A DNA stretch of 64,000 nucleotides from Qipengyuania mesophila. GTDB taxonomy: Bacteria > Pseudomonadota > Alphaproteobacteria > Sphingomonadales > Sphingomonadaceae. Numbering within the stretch: the first letter of the stretch is position 1; the number at the start of each line of letters is the position of its first letter. Positions 17,824 through 26,692 of the stretch are shown here, piece after piece. The notes under the pieces were generated by a model. It made no database searches, had not been told where the DNA came from, and saw only the letters and a program-made list of their open reading frames with translations. The stretch is taken from contig NZ_JAIGNU010000001.1 in assembly GCF_019711655.1 (NCBI RefSeq), forward strand, positions 1,769,501 to 1,833,500, read 5' to 3'. The position numbers were made by a program, and so were the translations under genes.

Positions 17824-19413
17824 TCAGGCGGCTTGCGCGATATCCTCGGCCGGCTCGGTGCGGATGAGGTAGTCGAAGGCTGACAGCCCGGCTTTCGATC
17901 CTTCGCCCATCGCGACGACGATTTGCTTGTAGGGCACATCGGTCACGTCGCCCGCGCCGAAGACGCCCGGCACATTGGTGCGGCCTTCCTCGTCGGTGAC
18001 GATCTCGCCGAACTCGGTCAGTTCGAGCCCCGAGTCATGCAGCCATTCGGTGTTGGGCACGAGGCCGATCTGGACGAAGACGCCTTCGAGTTCGATGCGG
18101 CGCTCGTCCCCGGTCTTGCGGTCCTTGAACACGAGGCCGTTGACCTTGCCGTCTGCGCCGGTGATCTCGGTCGTCTGACCGCTGGTGACGATCTCGACAT
18201 TGGCCATGCTGCGGAGCTTCTTCTGCAGCACATCGTCGGCGCGCAGTCTGTCGTCATATTCGATCAGCGTTACGTGGCCGACGATCTTGGCGAGGTCGAT
18301 CGCCGCCTCGACGCCCGAATTCCCGCCGCCGATCACGGCGATGCGCTTGCCCTTGAACAGGGGGCCGTCGCAGTGCGGACAATAGGCGACGCCCTTGTTG
18401 CGGTATTCGGCCTCGCCGGGGACGCCGAGATTGCGCCAGCGCGCGCCGGTGGCGAGGATGAGCGACCGCGCCTTGAGACTGCCGCCATTGCCGAGTTCGA
18501 CGGTGTGGAGCCCGCCCTCTTCCGTGGCCGGAACCAGCTTCACGGCCTTGGCGAGATCCATCAGGTCGATCTCGTATTCGCCGACATGGCGCTTGAGCTC
18601 GCCCGCCAGCTTCGGGCCCTCGGTATAGGGCGTGCCGGGCAGATTCTCGATGCCGAGCGTGTCGTGCAACTGGCCGCCGAAGCGTTCGGCCGCCATGCCG
18701 GTGCTAAAGCCCTTGCGCGCGGTGTAGATCGCACTTGCCGCGCCAGCCGGGCCGCCGCCGATCACCAGCACTTCGAACGGCTCCCTCGCCGAGAGCTTCG
18801 CGGCAGCCTTTTCCTCGCTGCCGGTGTCGAGCCGCGCGAGGATCTCGGCCAGCTCCATCTTGCCGTTGTAGAAGGGTTCGCCGTTGAGGAAGGTCGCGGG
18901 CACCGCCATGATCTCGCGCGCATCGACCTCGTCCTGGAAGGTGCCGCCCTCGATCAGCGTGGCGGTGATGCGCGGGTTCTCGAGCGCCATCAGGGTCAGG
19001 GCCTGCACCACGTCGGGGCAGTTGTGGCAGCTCAGCGAGAAATACATCTCGAAGTTGAAATCGCCCTCCAGCCCGCGAACCTGTTCGATCAGGTCGGCAT
19101 CGACCTTGGGCGGGTGGCCGCCGGCCCACAGCAGTGCGAGCACGAGGCTGGTGAATTCGTGCCCCATCGGCAGGCCGGCGAAGCGCACCCACTTTTCCGC
19201 ATCGCTCGCGCGGCGGATGACGAAGCTCGGCTTGCGCGCATCGATCCCGTCGAAGCTGGCGCTGACGAAATCGTGCAGCGCGGCAATCTCTTCGAGCAGC
19301 TCGCGCGTCTGCGCGCTCTTCGCGTCCTCGCCGAGTGAGGCGACGAGTTCGACCGGCTCGCGCAGGTTCGCGAGATAGGTTTTGAGCTGCTGGGTCATCG
19401 TTGCGTCGAGCAT
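17824..19413 (-). CDS. ahpF: Alkyl hydroperoxide reductase subunit F
   Basis: This 529-residue flavoprotein disulfide reductase transfers electrons from NAD(P)H to AhpC. The N-terminal double-thioredoxin-fold domain has Cys129-His-Asn-Cys132. The FAD-binding GGGPAGAAS lies at about 219-227. The redox-active CPHC is Cys345-Cys348. The second dinucleotide site is [12 protein letters not shown]. The start [11 protein letters not shown] matches E. coli AhpF MLDTNMKTQLK position by position. It is transcribed after ahpC with a 174-bp gap holding a strong hairpin, so its level is probably set below that of ahpC. Confidence 0.97.
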   Translation of the reverse strand: MLDATMTQQLKTYLANLREPVELVASLGEDAKSAQTRELLEEIAALHDFVSASFDGIDARKPSFVIRRASDAEKWVRFAGLPMGHEFTSLVLALLWAGGHPPKVDADLIEQVRGLEGDFNFEMYFSLSCHNCPDVVQALTLMALENPRITATLIEGGTFQDEVDAREIMAVPATFLNGEPFYNGKMELAEILARLDTGSEEKAAAKLSAREPFEVLVIGGGPAGAASAIYTARKGFSTGMAAERFGGQLHDTLGIENLPGTPYTEGPKLAGELKRHVGEYEIDLMDLAKAVKLVPATEEGGLHTVELGNGGSLKARSLILATGARWRNLGVPGEAEYRNKGVAYCPHCDGPLFKGKRIAVIGGGNSGVEAAIDLAKIVGHVTLIEYDDRLRADDVLQKKLRSMANVEIVTSGQTTEITGADGKVNGLVFKDRKTGDERRIELEGVFVQIGLVPNTEWLHDSGLELTEFGEIVTDEEGRTNVPGVFGAGDVTDVPYKQIVVAMGEGSKAGLSAFDYLIRTEPAEDIAQAA

Positions 19414-19467
19414 AGGGGGACTCCGGGCGTCGGGTGGAACGAGGCTTCGAAAATGTGGGGGAAGGAA

Positions 19468-19509
19468 AAGACCCGGGGCTTGGGGGGGAGGGGGATGGCC
19501 CCGGGTCTT
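19468..19509 (-). terminator. Strong hairpin between ahpC and ahpF, possible partial terminator
   Basis: AAGACCCGGGGC (19468-19479) pairs perfectly over 12 bp with GCCCCGGGTCTT (19498-19509), with an 18-nt loop. On the minus strand the stem is followed by TTTTCC, a short U tract. Its position inside the ahpC-ahpF interval suggests attenuation or mRNA-end stabilisation of ahpC. Confidence 0.7.
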
Positions 19510-19587
19510 CCAGCGACCCGAGTCTTAGGGCTCGGGCTGTTGTACGGGCGCCGCTAGGCGTCCCGATCTTTCGCTTGCCTTAACGGC

Positions 19588-20154
19588 TCAGATCTTGCCG
19601 ACGAGATCGAGCGAGGGAGCCAGCGTCTCGCTGCCTTCTTCCCACGCGGCCGGGCAGACCTGGCCGGGGTTGGCGCGGACGTACTGGGCCGCCTTGATCT
19701 TGCGCGCGAGTTCGTTGGCATTGCGGCCGACGCCTTCGCAGGTCTGTTCCATGATCTGGATCACGCCGTCGGGATCGACCACGAAGGTCGCGCGGTCGGC
19801 GAGGCCGACGCCTTCGCGCAGCACGTCGAAATTGCGCGCGAGGACGTGGTTCTGGTCACCGAGGAAGGGGAACTTGAGCTTGCCGATCTTTTCCGACGTG
19901 TCGTGCCAGGCCTTGTGGCTGAAGTGCGTGTCGGTCGACACGCCGTAGACTTCGACGTCCATCTTCTGGAGCATGGCATACTGCTCGCCGAGGTCTTCGA
20001 GCTCGGTCGGGCAGACGAAGGTGAAGTCGGCGGGGTAGAAGAAGAACACGGCCCACTTGCCCTTCACGTCCTCGTCGGTGACTTCGAAGAAGTCCTTGCC
20101 GGCCTGGAAGGCGGTGGCGGTGAACGGTTTGATCTGCGATCCGATGATACCCAT
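19588..20154 (-). CDS. ahpC: Alkyl hydroperoxide reductase subunit C (2-Cys peroxiredoxin)
   Basis: This 188-residue typical 2-Cys peroxiredoxin reduces H2O2 and organic hydroperoxides and is recycled by AhpF. The peroxidatic cysteine is Cys48 in DFTFVCPTE and the resolving cysteine is Cys167 in GQVCPAAW. The GGLG/YF structural elements are modified here ([14 protein letters not shown]). The 303-bp upstream region holds two overlapping LysR-type dyads and a 17-bp palindrome. Confidence 0.97.
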   Translation of the reverse strand: MGIIGSQIKPFTATAFQAGKDFFEVTDEDVKGKWAVFFFYPADFTFVCPTELEDLGEQYAMLQKMDVEVYGVSTDTHFSHKAWHDTSEKIGKLKFPFLGDQNHVLARNFDVLREGVGLADRATFVVDPDGVIQIMEQTCEGVGRNANELARKIKAAQYVRANPGQVCPAAWEEGSETLAPSLDLVGKI

Positions 20155-20241
20155 GGTTTTCTCCGTTGTTCGGGTTGAAACTCGTGGGTGTCAGATAGGC
20201 CCTGTTGCGATGCACAAAAGCGATATGTTGCGATTGCGAGC

Positions 20242-20265
20242 ATCGGAATAATCGATCAAATCGAT
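20242..20265. promoter_or_regulatory. Overlapping LysR-type (OxyR-like) dyads upstream of ahpC
   Basis: Two ATC-N9-GAT elements overlap: 20242-20256 and 20251-20265. The second reads ATCGAT-CAA-ATCGAT. Both fit T-N11-A. The shared AATCGATYAA core recurs upstream of katG, which argues for one regulator acting on both genes. Confidence 0.5.
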
Positions 20266-20266
20266 G

Positions 20267-20283
20267 GAACTTTCGAAAAGTTC
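20267..20283. promoter_or_regulatory. Perfect 17-bp palindrome between ahpC and the lipoprotein gene
   Basis: GAACTTT (20267-20273), a CGA spacer, then AAAGTTC (20277-20283): seven perfectly inverted bases on each side. It abuts the OxyR-like dyads and may be an operator for a second regulator. The regulator is unknown. Confidence 0.35.
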
Positions 20284-20457
20284 AACATACCGGGGATTGT
20301 GTTGCCATAATTGCAACGAAATGGCGCCCGGCATTCTTCGTCTCTCTGAAAGCCGGTTTGGGCGATTGCGATGCCGTAGTGGCGGTCTCGTCTCATACCG
20401 AATGCTCCTGGAGCGGCATTTGGGCAGTGTTCCTGAAACGCAAAAGGGAACCCTAGC

Positions 20458-21174
20458 ATGCGCAAATTCCTGTCTGGCGCCATACTGCTCGCCCTCACCT
20501 CGGCATGTTCTGCCTTTCACCCTGCTGAAATGCGGCTTCCACAAAACCTTGCCGATCGCTCTGCCCGCCTCCCTGTGGAAGGGTTCACCGGCTGGACGCA
20601 CGGTCGCTTCCGGACCGGAGACTGGTATGGCGGCTACAAGCGTTCCGAAGAGCGGCTGGAATTCTTCGACACCTTCGTCCGCAATTCTGGACACAGCGAG
20701 TTCACGATCGAAGGGCCGGGTGTCTCTTCGAGCATCGAGGCCTACTGCCGCATGCGCGAAAGAGTGCTCGATTTCGGGTTCGCCGAATTCAAGCCGAAGC
20801 GCATGTCCTACAGGTGCGAATTCACCGCCGAGGGACGCGATATTCCGGCCCGGTTTGAGCTGCAGGAAGTGCGCAACGGATTGGGAGGCGTGTTGAATCG
20901 CAGCGCGCGACGCGGAGAGATTGCGCTGGGCGGAAATACGGTGCAAATCCGATCGGTTCACAAACTTGCCGGATCGCCGATAGAAATGGCCGTTCCCATC
21001 GGATATGTTTTCGAAAGGCATGGCCGCGCGATTGGCGCCGTGGAGCTCAATGGTTCGCCTGTTCTCTACATCGAGGACCTGACCGACGAGGGCCTCTCCC
21101 GCACGATCACGGTCGGCGCCATCGCCCTCGCGGCATTCTGGGATCCGGCGAACAGTGCGCTTGGCGAAGATTGA
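20458..21174 (+). CDS. Hypothetical lipoprotein
   Basis: This 238-residue protein is not recognised as a named family. It has a lipoprotein signal peptide (MRKFLSGAILLALTSAC, lipobox LTSAC). The mature part is soluble, with Gly/Trp/Tyr turns (GWTHGRFRTGDWYGGYKRSEERLEFFD) and two well-spaced cysteines (EAYCRMRERV, SYRCEFTAE) that may form a periplasmic disulfide. A C-terminal LSRTITVGAIALAAFW segment is hydrophobic. The histidine-kinase gene starts within its last 20 bp, so the lipoprotein may feed that two-component system. Confidence 0.75.
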   Translation: MRKFLSGAILLALTSACSAFHPAEMRLPQNLADRSARLPVEGFTGWTHGRFRTGDWYGGYKRSEERLEFFDTFVRNSGHSEFTIEGPGVSSSIEAYCRMRERVLDFGFAEFKPKRMSYRCEFTAEGRDIPARFELQEVRNGLGGVLNRSARRGEIALGGNTVQIRSVHKLAGSPIEMAVPIGYVFERHGRAIGAVELNGSPVLYIEDLTDEGLSRTITVGAIALAAFWDPANSALGED

Positions 21175-22333
21175 TCCGCATTCGGCGGTAGATGCGCTGC
21201 TGCACGAGGTCGTCGCGCAGGCCGACGATCTCCACGGGACGCTTTATGAACTGACCCGCGCGCGGCGCCGCGTCCTGTGGCTGCTGGCGCTGGTCTGGCT
21301 GGTCTGCGCGGGGCTGTTCATGCTCCCCTCGCTGGTCCATCTGCACAACGATCTCGACGCCCCCACGATCATTTCGCACCTGGTCATCGCGGTCACCGGA
21401 ATGGTCTTCAGCATCCTTCTGCTCCTCGTGATCGTGCAACTGCGCAAGCTGCCGAAACGCCAGGCGTTTATAGGTTCGGTTGCCGGGGTGGTGGCGGCAG
21501 CAGCGGCAGTGGCGACCTCCGACATTGCCCTGTTCGACGTGATTCACGCGTTCTTCGCGCGAGAGCACGCACCACACATCTCCTACATGGTGAAGTGGAC
21601 GAGCAATTTTGCGATCTTCACGTCGCAGTTCTCGGTCATAGCCGTAACCTTCTGGATGCTCGAGACGCTCGAAACCAACCGGATCCATCAGCTTGAGATC
21701 GAGCAGGTTCGAAGGATCGCCGCCGAAGCCCAGGGAACCGCGAACCGGGCAAAGCTCTCGGCCCTCCGCTATCAGCTCAACCCGCACTTCCTGTTCAACA
21801 CGCTCAACTCGATTTCTTCGCTGGTCATGACGCGGCGCAGCCGCGACGCGGAAGAGATGCTGGCCAAGCTGTCCGATTTCCTGCGCACGACCTTGTCGGG
21901 CGATCCCGACGCGGCGCAGACGCTGGAGGGCGAGCTCGAAACGATCGATGCCTACCTCGGGATCGAGAGGATCAGGTTCGGCGACCGGCTGGCCGTGGCG
22001 ATCGACTGCCCGGCCGAGTTGCGCGACGCCCGCTTGCCGCATTTCCTGCTCCAGCCGCTGGTCGAGAACGCGGTCAAGCATGGCGTCGCCCCTTGCGACC
22101 GACCGGTCATGATCAGCATCTCGGCGCGGGCAAAGCACGGACAACTCATCGTATCGGTCGAAAACGACTGCCCCACGGTGGATGCCGAAGCGCAAGGGAC
22201 AGGCGTGGGCCTGCGCAACGTCCGCGAACGCCTTGCCGCGGTCTATGGTAGGGCCGGGAACCTCGAAACGATCGAGCGTGAAGCGGGCTTCATCGCCCTG
22301 GTCAGGCTGCCGCTGGAGTTTGGCGAAGTATGA
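21155..22333 (+). CDS. LytS/YehU-like membrane sensor histidine kinase
   Basis: This 392-residue kinase has four predicted membrane helices in the N-terminal 180 residues, a short coiled linker (LEIEQVRRIAAEAQGTANRAKL) and the His_kinase domain of the LytS/YehU type. The phospho-accepting histidine is in the RYQLNPHFLFNTLNSIS motif. The ATP-binding part has PLVENAVKHGV (N box) and GTGVGLRNVRERL (G box). The GTG start overlaps the lipoprotein end and the stop overlaps the response regulator as ATGA. The signal sensed is unknown. Confidence 0.92.
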   Translation: MRLAKIDPHSAVDALLHEVVAQADDLHGTLYELTRARRRVLWLLALVWLVCAGLFMLPSLVHLHNDLDAPTIISHLVIAVTGMVFSILLLLVIVQLRKLPKRQAFIGSVAGVVAAAAAVATSDIALFDVIHAFFAREHAPHISYMVKWTSNFAIFTSQFSVIAVTFWMLETLETNRIHQLEIEQVRRIAAEAQGTANRAKLSALRYQLNPHFLFNTLNSISSLVMTRRSRDAEEMLAKLSDFLRTTLSGDPDAAQTLEGELETIDAYLGIERIRFGDRLAVAIDCPAELRDARLPHFLLQPLVENAVKHGVAPCDRPVMISISARAKHGQLIVSVENDCPTVDAEAQGTGVGLRNVRERLAAVYGRAGNLETIEREAGFIALVRLPLEFGEV

Positions 22334-23085
22334 CGCTGCGCGTGGCCATCGTCGACGACGAAGCGTTGGCGATCGACCGCCTGAGGGAGTTGCTCGGCGA
22401 TATCGAGGGAGTAGAGGTGGTCGCAACGGCCCATACCGCCGACCAGGCATGCGAGAAGATTGCCGAGGTGCGCCCCGATCTCGTCTTGCTCGATATCCAG
22501 ATGCCGGGACGCAGCGGCATGGCGCTGGCTGCGGACTTGCCTGTCGAGGAGCGACCGGAGATCATCTTCGTAACCGCCTTCGAGCACTTCGCACCCGACG
22601 CCTTCGCGGTCGATGCTGCCGACTATCTGCTCAAGCCCGTGCGTTTCGATCGGCTACGGCAGGCGATCATTCGGGCGCGGCGCCGGATCGATCTCATGGC
22701 GGCGGCCGAACACGGCAAGGCCGTGGCCGAAGAGACGGGACGCTATGCCCGCGAGCTGTGGGTGTCGGTACGCGACGGGCAAGTCAGGCTCGACGTCGAC
22801 CTGATCGACTGGATCGAGGCGGCGAAGGACTACGTGCTGCTTCACACGTCGACACGCAGCTATCTTCACCGGATCTCGATGAATGCGCTCGAGGAGAAGC
22901 TCGATCCCAAGGCGCTGCTTAGGGTTCATCGCTCGGCCTTCGTCCGCCCCTCGCTGGTCGAAAAACTGGAACGACCGGGCCGGGGCAGCCTCAACCTCAT
23001 CCTCCGCGACGGCGTCATAGTGCAGGTCGGACCGAGCTATGTGAAGGATGTGCTCCGCGTGGTCGGGCCCAACACCCAGGATTGA
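22330..23085 (+). CDS. LytTR-family response regulator
   Basis: A 251-residue partner of the preceding kinase. The receiver domain (1-120) has the acidic pocket VDDE near residue 8, phospho-acceptor Asp55 (LVLLDIQMPG) and conserved Lys in LLKPV. The LytTR DNA-binding domain (about 145-245) has WIEAAKDYVLLHT, YLHRISMNALEEKL and LRVHRSAFVRPS. LytTR proteins bind paired direct repeats upstream of targets. The convergent outer-membrane barrel next door is a possible target but nothing proves it. A strong terminator follows. Confidence 0.93.
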   Translation: MTLRVAIVDDEALAIDRLRELLGDIEGVEVVATAHTADQACEKIAEVRPDLVLLDIQMPGRSGMALAADLPVEERPEIIFVTAFEHFAPDAFAVDAADYLLKPVRFDRLRQAIIRARRRIDLMAAAEHGKAVAEETGRYARELWVSVRDGQVRLDVDLIDWIEAAKDYVLLHTSTRSYLHRISMNALEEKLDPKALLRVHRSAFVRPSLVEKLERPGRGSLNLILRDGVIVQVGPSYVKDVLRVVGPNTQD

Positions 23086-23132
23086 ACCTTCTGCGGAGGC
23101 TTGGCGCTCGCCATCGCCCCAGAGATACGAAA

Positions 23133-23160
23133 AGCCCGCCCGGAATGATCCGGGCGGGCT
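23133..23160. terminator. Bidirectional terminator between the LytTR regulator and the outer-membrane barrel gene
   Basis: AGCCCGCCCGG (23133-23143) pairs perfectly over 11 bp with CCGGGCGGGCT (23150-23160), with a 6-nt loop (AATGAT). It lies between converging genes. Confidence 0.88.
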
Positions 23161-23197
23161 CGCTTCTGAATTCCGGGGGGCTTGGGACGAGAGAGAC

Positions 23198-23809
23198 TCA
23201 GAAGCGCATACCGGCAGTCAGCATGATCTGGTGACGGCTGGTTTCCAGATCGGTGTCCGAAAAGGAACCGTAATCCGAATAGCGATATTCGAGGCGGCCG
23301 AAGCCCTGACCGAAAGCGAACTCGGCGCCGGCGCCCAAGCGGAAGCCCCCGATGTTGTCGCCATCGCTCTCGGTCTCGTCGTCGAGCGTATATGCGAGAT
23401 TGAAGCGCTGGTTGGTGTAGCCGCCCTTCGCGTAGATCATGAGCGTGTCATTCACCGGCACCCCGAGGCGGATACCAGCGTAGAGATCGCGGCCGGCCTT
23501 CAGGATCAGCTCGTCGCCATCCTCGAAGACGTCCGTATCCGAGGCGCTGACTGAACTGTCGCCGATCTCGCCTTCGACACCGAGGACGAAATTACCGAGG
23601 TTGTAGTCGTAGCCCAGCGCGACACCGTATGCGAAGCCGTCTTCCGAGCCGCCCTCGTCTTCGCCTTCGCCATCGCCGGCATCGAACACATCGTAGCCGG
23701 CAGTCGCGCCCACCCAAGGGCCGTGGAACGGCTTGCTGTCCTGCGCAAAGGCAGGCGAAGCCACAGTGGAAACGACGACGATCGCCGCCATGGTGATCAG
23801 TTTCTTCAT
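23198..23809 (-). CDS. Outer-membrane beta-barrel protein
   Basis: This 203-residue protein has a clear Sec signal peptide (MKKLITMAAIVVVSTVASPAFAQ). Alternating hydrophobic/polar strands follow with glycine-rich turns (GPWVGATAGYDVF, GVALGYDYNLGNFVLGVEGEIG). The C-terminus is the barrel-assembly type, ending in Phe (HQIMLTAGMRF). An acidic loop (DAGDGEGEDEGGSEDG) near residue 45 could bind cations. It fits the OMP_b-brl/opacity-type porin family. Its 302-bp upstream region carries a 15-bp palindrome. Confidence 0.87.
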   Translation of the reverse strand: MKKLITMAAIVVVSTVASPAFAQDSKPFHGPWVGATAGYDVFDAGDGEGEDEGGSEDGFAYGVALGYDYNLGNFVLGVEGEIGDSSVSASDTDVFEDGDELILKAGRDLYAGIRLGVPVNDTLMIYAKGGYTNQRFNLAYTLDDETESDGDNIGGFRLGAGAEFAFGQGFGRLEYRYSDYGSFSDTDLETSRHQIMLTAGMRF

Positions 23810-24111
23810 TACGTATTCCCTCGTTCGATGGCTCGATTGCCACCTTTGTCGGAAGCACCGGCCATCCGGTGTTCTGGAGCGGGAATAGGTCGGGCCGTCC
23901 GCGCGGTCGTTCGGTCAGCGTCTGACCTCATCAAGCCGTCGCTGAAGTCGGCCGGATGCGATCAACGATGATTTCCGAGCGACGAAGACCGGCGTTTGCC
24001 GGATCTCATTGCCGCGATTTGCAGTCGGTCAGCAGGTCGGTTTGCGAGGTATTCCGAACCGTGCGGTGGTTCGGGATTGATGCCCTTACGGGGAGCGCAC
24101 CGTGCGATCCG
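23810..24111. other. Intergenic region upstream of the outer-membrane barrel gene
   Basis: A 302-bp gap with no convincing gene. The main visible element is the perfect palindrome GGTCAG-CGT-CTGACC at 23913-23927, about 105 bp upstream of the barrel gene start, which could be an operator. No terminator or RNA gene was recognised. Confidence 0.5.
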
Positions 24112-25194
24112 CTAGCCGCACTGCGCCCGGTGGAGCAGCTTGTGGTCGGCGAGCACCAGCGCCATCATCGCTTCGACCACCGGCGTGCCTCGGATGCCGA
24201 CGCAGGGGTCGTGGCGGCCCTTTGTGCGGACCTCGGTCGCCTCGCCGTCGCGCGTCACGCTCTCGACGGGGGTGAGGATCGAGCTCGTCGGCTTGAACGC
24301 CACACGGCAGGTGACCGGCTGGCCGGTCGAGATTCCCCCAGCGATGCCTCCCGCGTGGTTCGCCTCGAAGCGCGGGCCGTCGTTTCCCCCCTCATTCAAG
24401 GATGGCCGCATCGGGTCGGCATTCTGCTCGCCCGTCAGCCGCGCGGCGCCGAAACCGTCGCCGATCTCGACGCCCTTGACCGCATTGATGCTCATCATGC
24501 CTGCGGCGAGGTCGGCGTCGAGCTTGGCATAGACCGGCGCTCCCCAGCCGGCAGGCACGCCGGTGGCGACGCATTCGACCACCGCGCCGAGCGAGGATCC
24601 CGCCTTGCGTGCCTCGTCGACCAGCGCCTCCCAGCGCTTGGCGGCTGCCGCGTCGGGGCACCAGAAGGGATTGCGCGCGATTTCCCCGGCGTCGAAATTC
24701 GCCGGGTCGACAGCGTCGCCGCCGATCTCGGCGACATAGGCGAGGATCGACACCTCGCCGATCACCTTCCGCGCCACCGCGCCCGCCGCCACGCGCATCG
24801 CGGTCTCCCGCGCGCTGCTGCGCCCGCCGCCGCGATAGTCGCGAAAGCCGTATTTCGCGTCATAGGCATAGTCGGCATGGCCGGGGCGATAGGTGTTGGC
24901 GATCTCCGAATAATCCTTCGATCGCTGGTCGGTGTTCTCGATCAGCAGGCTGATCGGCGTGCCCGTCGTCTTCCCCTCAAACACGCCCGAAAGAATCCGC
25001 ACCGCATCGGGCTCCTGCCGCTGGGTGGTGAACTTGTTCTGCCCGGGCCTGCGCGCATCGAGGTAGGGCTGGATGTCGCCCTCGGACAGCGCGATTCCCG
25101 GCGGGCACCCGTCGACCACCGCGCCGATCGCGGGGCCGTGGCTTTCGCCCCAAGTGGTGAAGCGCAGCGTCCGTCCGAAGGTATTCCAGCTCAT
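24112..25194 (-). CDS. aroC: Chorismate synthase
   Basis: This 360-residue FMN-dependent enzyme makes chorismate from EPSP at the end of the shikimate pathway. N-terminal signature: [19 protein letters not shown] segment ([13 protein letters not shown]) near residue 12. [13 protein letters not shown] and [15 protein letters not shown] are the conserved FMN and substrate loops. [10 protein letters not shown] is signature 2, and the C-terminal [14 protein letters not shown] is signature 3. Full family length. pheA, another aromatic-acid gene, lies far off at 54 kb, so there is no aro operon here. Confidence 0.97.
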   Translation of the reverse strand: MSWNTFGRTLRFTTWGESHGPAIGAVVDGCPPGIALSEGDIQPYLDARRPGQNKFTTQRQEPDAVRILSGVFEGKTTGTPISLLIENTDQRSKDYSEIANTYRPGHADYAYDAKYGFRDYRGGGRSSARETAMRVAAGAVARKVIGEVSILAYVAEIGGDAVDPANFDAGEIARNPFWCPDAAAAKRWEALVDEARKAGSSLGAVVECVATGVPAGWGAPVYAKLDADLAAGMMSINAVKGVEIGDGFGAARLTGEQNADPMRPSLNEGGNDGPRFEANHAGGIAGGISTGQPVTCRVAFKPTSSILTPVESVTRDGEATEVRTKGRHDPCVGIRGTPVVEAMMALVLADHKLLHRAQCG

Positions 25195-25274
25195 GGCAGC
25201 AACTCATGCCCGCAACTGTGGGCGCCTGTCCATTCTCGCTGGACCAAATCCTTCTTGAGGCCCAAGAACAAACC

Positions 25275-25874
25275 ATGATTGCGAAGCTGAAGGGCGTGCT
25301 CGACGAGACCGGCGTGGACTGGGCGGTGATCGACGTCGCGGGCGTCGGCTACCTCGTCCATTGCTCGACCAAGACGCTCGCCACGCTGGGCGCCATCGGC
25401 GAAGCCTGCGTGCTCTATACCGACCTGCAGGTGTCGGAGAACGACATGCGCCTGCTGGGTTTTGCGGACGGTGCCGAGCGCGAATGGTTCCGCCTGCTCA
25501 CCCATGTCCAGGGCGTGGGGTCGAAGGTGGCGCTGGCGATCCTCTCGGCGCTGTCGACGGGTGAGCTGCAGCAGGCCTGCGCCGGGGGCGATGCGGCGAT
25601 GGTCGCGCGCGCCAATGGCGTCGGGCCCAAGCTCGCCGGGCGGATCGTCAACGAGCTGAAGGACAAGGCCGGCGCGCTGCCGGGCGGGGCCATGCCGGGC
25701 GTCGTCGCGACACCGGCGGGCGGGGCCGGCGCCGATGCGGTGAGTGCGCTCGAGAACCTCGGCTTCAAGCCCGCGGTCGCCGCGCGCGCGGTCGCCGCGG
25801 CGCAGGGCGAACTCGGCGAAGGGGCGAGCGAGGGCGACCTTATCCGCGTGGCGCTGAAAAAGGCGGCGGGATGA
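25275..25874 (+). CDS. ruvA: Holliday junction branch migration protein RuvA
   Basis: This 199-residue protein tetramerises on four-way DNA junctions and guides RuvB. The OB-fold domain opens [16 protein letters not shown] with VGYLVHCS. The helix-hairpin-helix segments are [16 protein letters not shown] and [16 protein letters not shown]. The C-terminal UBA-like domain III ([20 protein letters not shown]) contacts RuvB. In many proteobacteria ruvB follows directly; here it is almost 3 kb downstream. Confidence 0.95.
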   Translation: MIAKLKGVLDETGVDWAVIDVAGVGYLVHCSTKTLATLGAIGEACVLYTDLQVSENDMRLLGFADGAEREWFRLLTHVQGVGSKVALAILSALSTGELQQACAGGDAAMVARANGVGPKLAGRIVNELKDKAGALPGGAMPGVVATPAGGAGADAVSALENLGFKPAVAARAVAAAQGELGEGASEGDLIRVALKKAAG

Positions 25875-26245
25875 TCCCGAAGTGGGTGGATTGGCGTATC
25901 GCGATCTTGGCAGCGTACGCTGCGCTGACCTTCATTGCGATGGCCGAAATGGGGTCGCCACAGGCCGCATCCTGGTACGCGCTAAGTGTTCCATTTCTTG
26001 TTTTGGCGATCCTGCCAGTGGCCCTGTTCTGTCTTGGATCAAGCCATGTCGTGCCCAAGGGCTTGGGTGCTTTGGTGATCGCTCTCTCGGGTGCCCTGAT
26101 CTATCTCCACACAGCTTGGTTCGCTGCGCCTGATGCGCAGGCGGGGCTAGTTTTCCTTCTCGTCCCGCTTCTCCAATTCGCGGCGGCTGTGATCTGGCTG
26201 GGTCTGGTGCATGTCACCGGCAAACTGACAAATCAGGATCGGTGA
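25871..26245 (+). CDS. Small four-helix membrane protein of unknown function
   Basis: This 124-residue hydrophobic protein has four predicted helices ([55 protein letters not shown], and [16 protein letters not shown]). It starts within the ruvA stop (ATGA overlap) and so is translationally coupled. Codon use is somewhat less GC-biased than ruvA, hinting at recent acquisition. I do not recognise a family. Confidence 0.7.
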   Translation: MIPKWVDWRIAILAAYAALTFIAMAEMGSPQAASWYALSVPFLVLAILPVALFCLGSSHVVPKGLGALVIALSGALIYLHTAWFAAPDAQAGLVFLLVPLLQFAAAVIWLGLVHVTGKLTNQDR

Positions 26246-26283
26246 CAAATGAAGCATCGAATAACGCTGAAGCGGGCGGTGGG

Positions 26284-26682
26284 ATGAGCGCGCGCCGCGC
26301 AAGCTGCATGTGCGGGGGGTTGTCGCTGACCTGCGAGGGCGAGCCCTTCCGCATCTCGGTGTGCCACTGCCTCGACTGCCAGCGCCGCAGCGGTTCCTCT
26401 TTCGCGGCGCAGGTGCGCTATCCGGCGGAGCAGGTCACCGTGACGGGCGAGGCCAGGGTCTTCACCCGCACGGCCGAGAGCGGCCATGCGAGCGAGCACC
26501 ATTTCTGCCCGAACTGCGGCTGCGAGATGTGGTACGTCGCGCGCCCGTTCCGCGAGATGATGGCGATCCCCATCGGGCGCTTCGCCGAGCCGGGTTTCCC
26601 GGCGCCCGAATATTCGGTCTACGAAAGCCGCAAGCACGCCTGGGTCGCGATCGCCGGCGAGGCCACCGAGCATTACGACTGA
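26284..26682 (+). CDS. GFA (CENP-V/Gfa) domain protein
   Basis: This 132-residue zinc-binding protein of the glutathione-dependent formaldehyde-activating fold. The zinc-ligand cysteines occur as CMCGGL near the start, SVCHCLDCQRRSGSSFA, and HFCPNCGCEMW. The family catalyses or assists S-hydroxymethylglutathione formation in a few members; most are of unknown function. A GTG at 26242, overlapping the previous stop, is an alternative start that would add 14 polar residues. Confidence 0.85.
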   Translation: MSARRASCMCGGLSLTCEGEPFRISVCHCLDCQRRSGSSFAAQVRYPAEQVTVTGEARVFTRTAESGHASEHHFCPNCGCEMWYVARPFREMMAIPIGRFAEPGFPAPEYSVYESRKHAWVAIAGEATEHYD

Positions 26683-26692
26683 CGCGGGGGCT

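Larger units (their letters stand above)
20155..20457. other. Intergenic region with divergent promoters of ahpC and a lipoprotein gene
   Basis: This 303-bp non-coding gap is lower in GC than its surroundings. It holds the OxyR-like dyads (20242-20265) and the perfect palindrome at 20267-20283. A short open frame inside it has no family features and is not accepted as a gene. Confidence 0.6.

Noticed and set aside
20205..20456. 83-residue frame in the ahpC upstream gap
   Set aside because: No ribosome-binding site, odd composition, and it covers the operator-like dyads.
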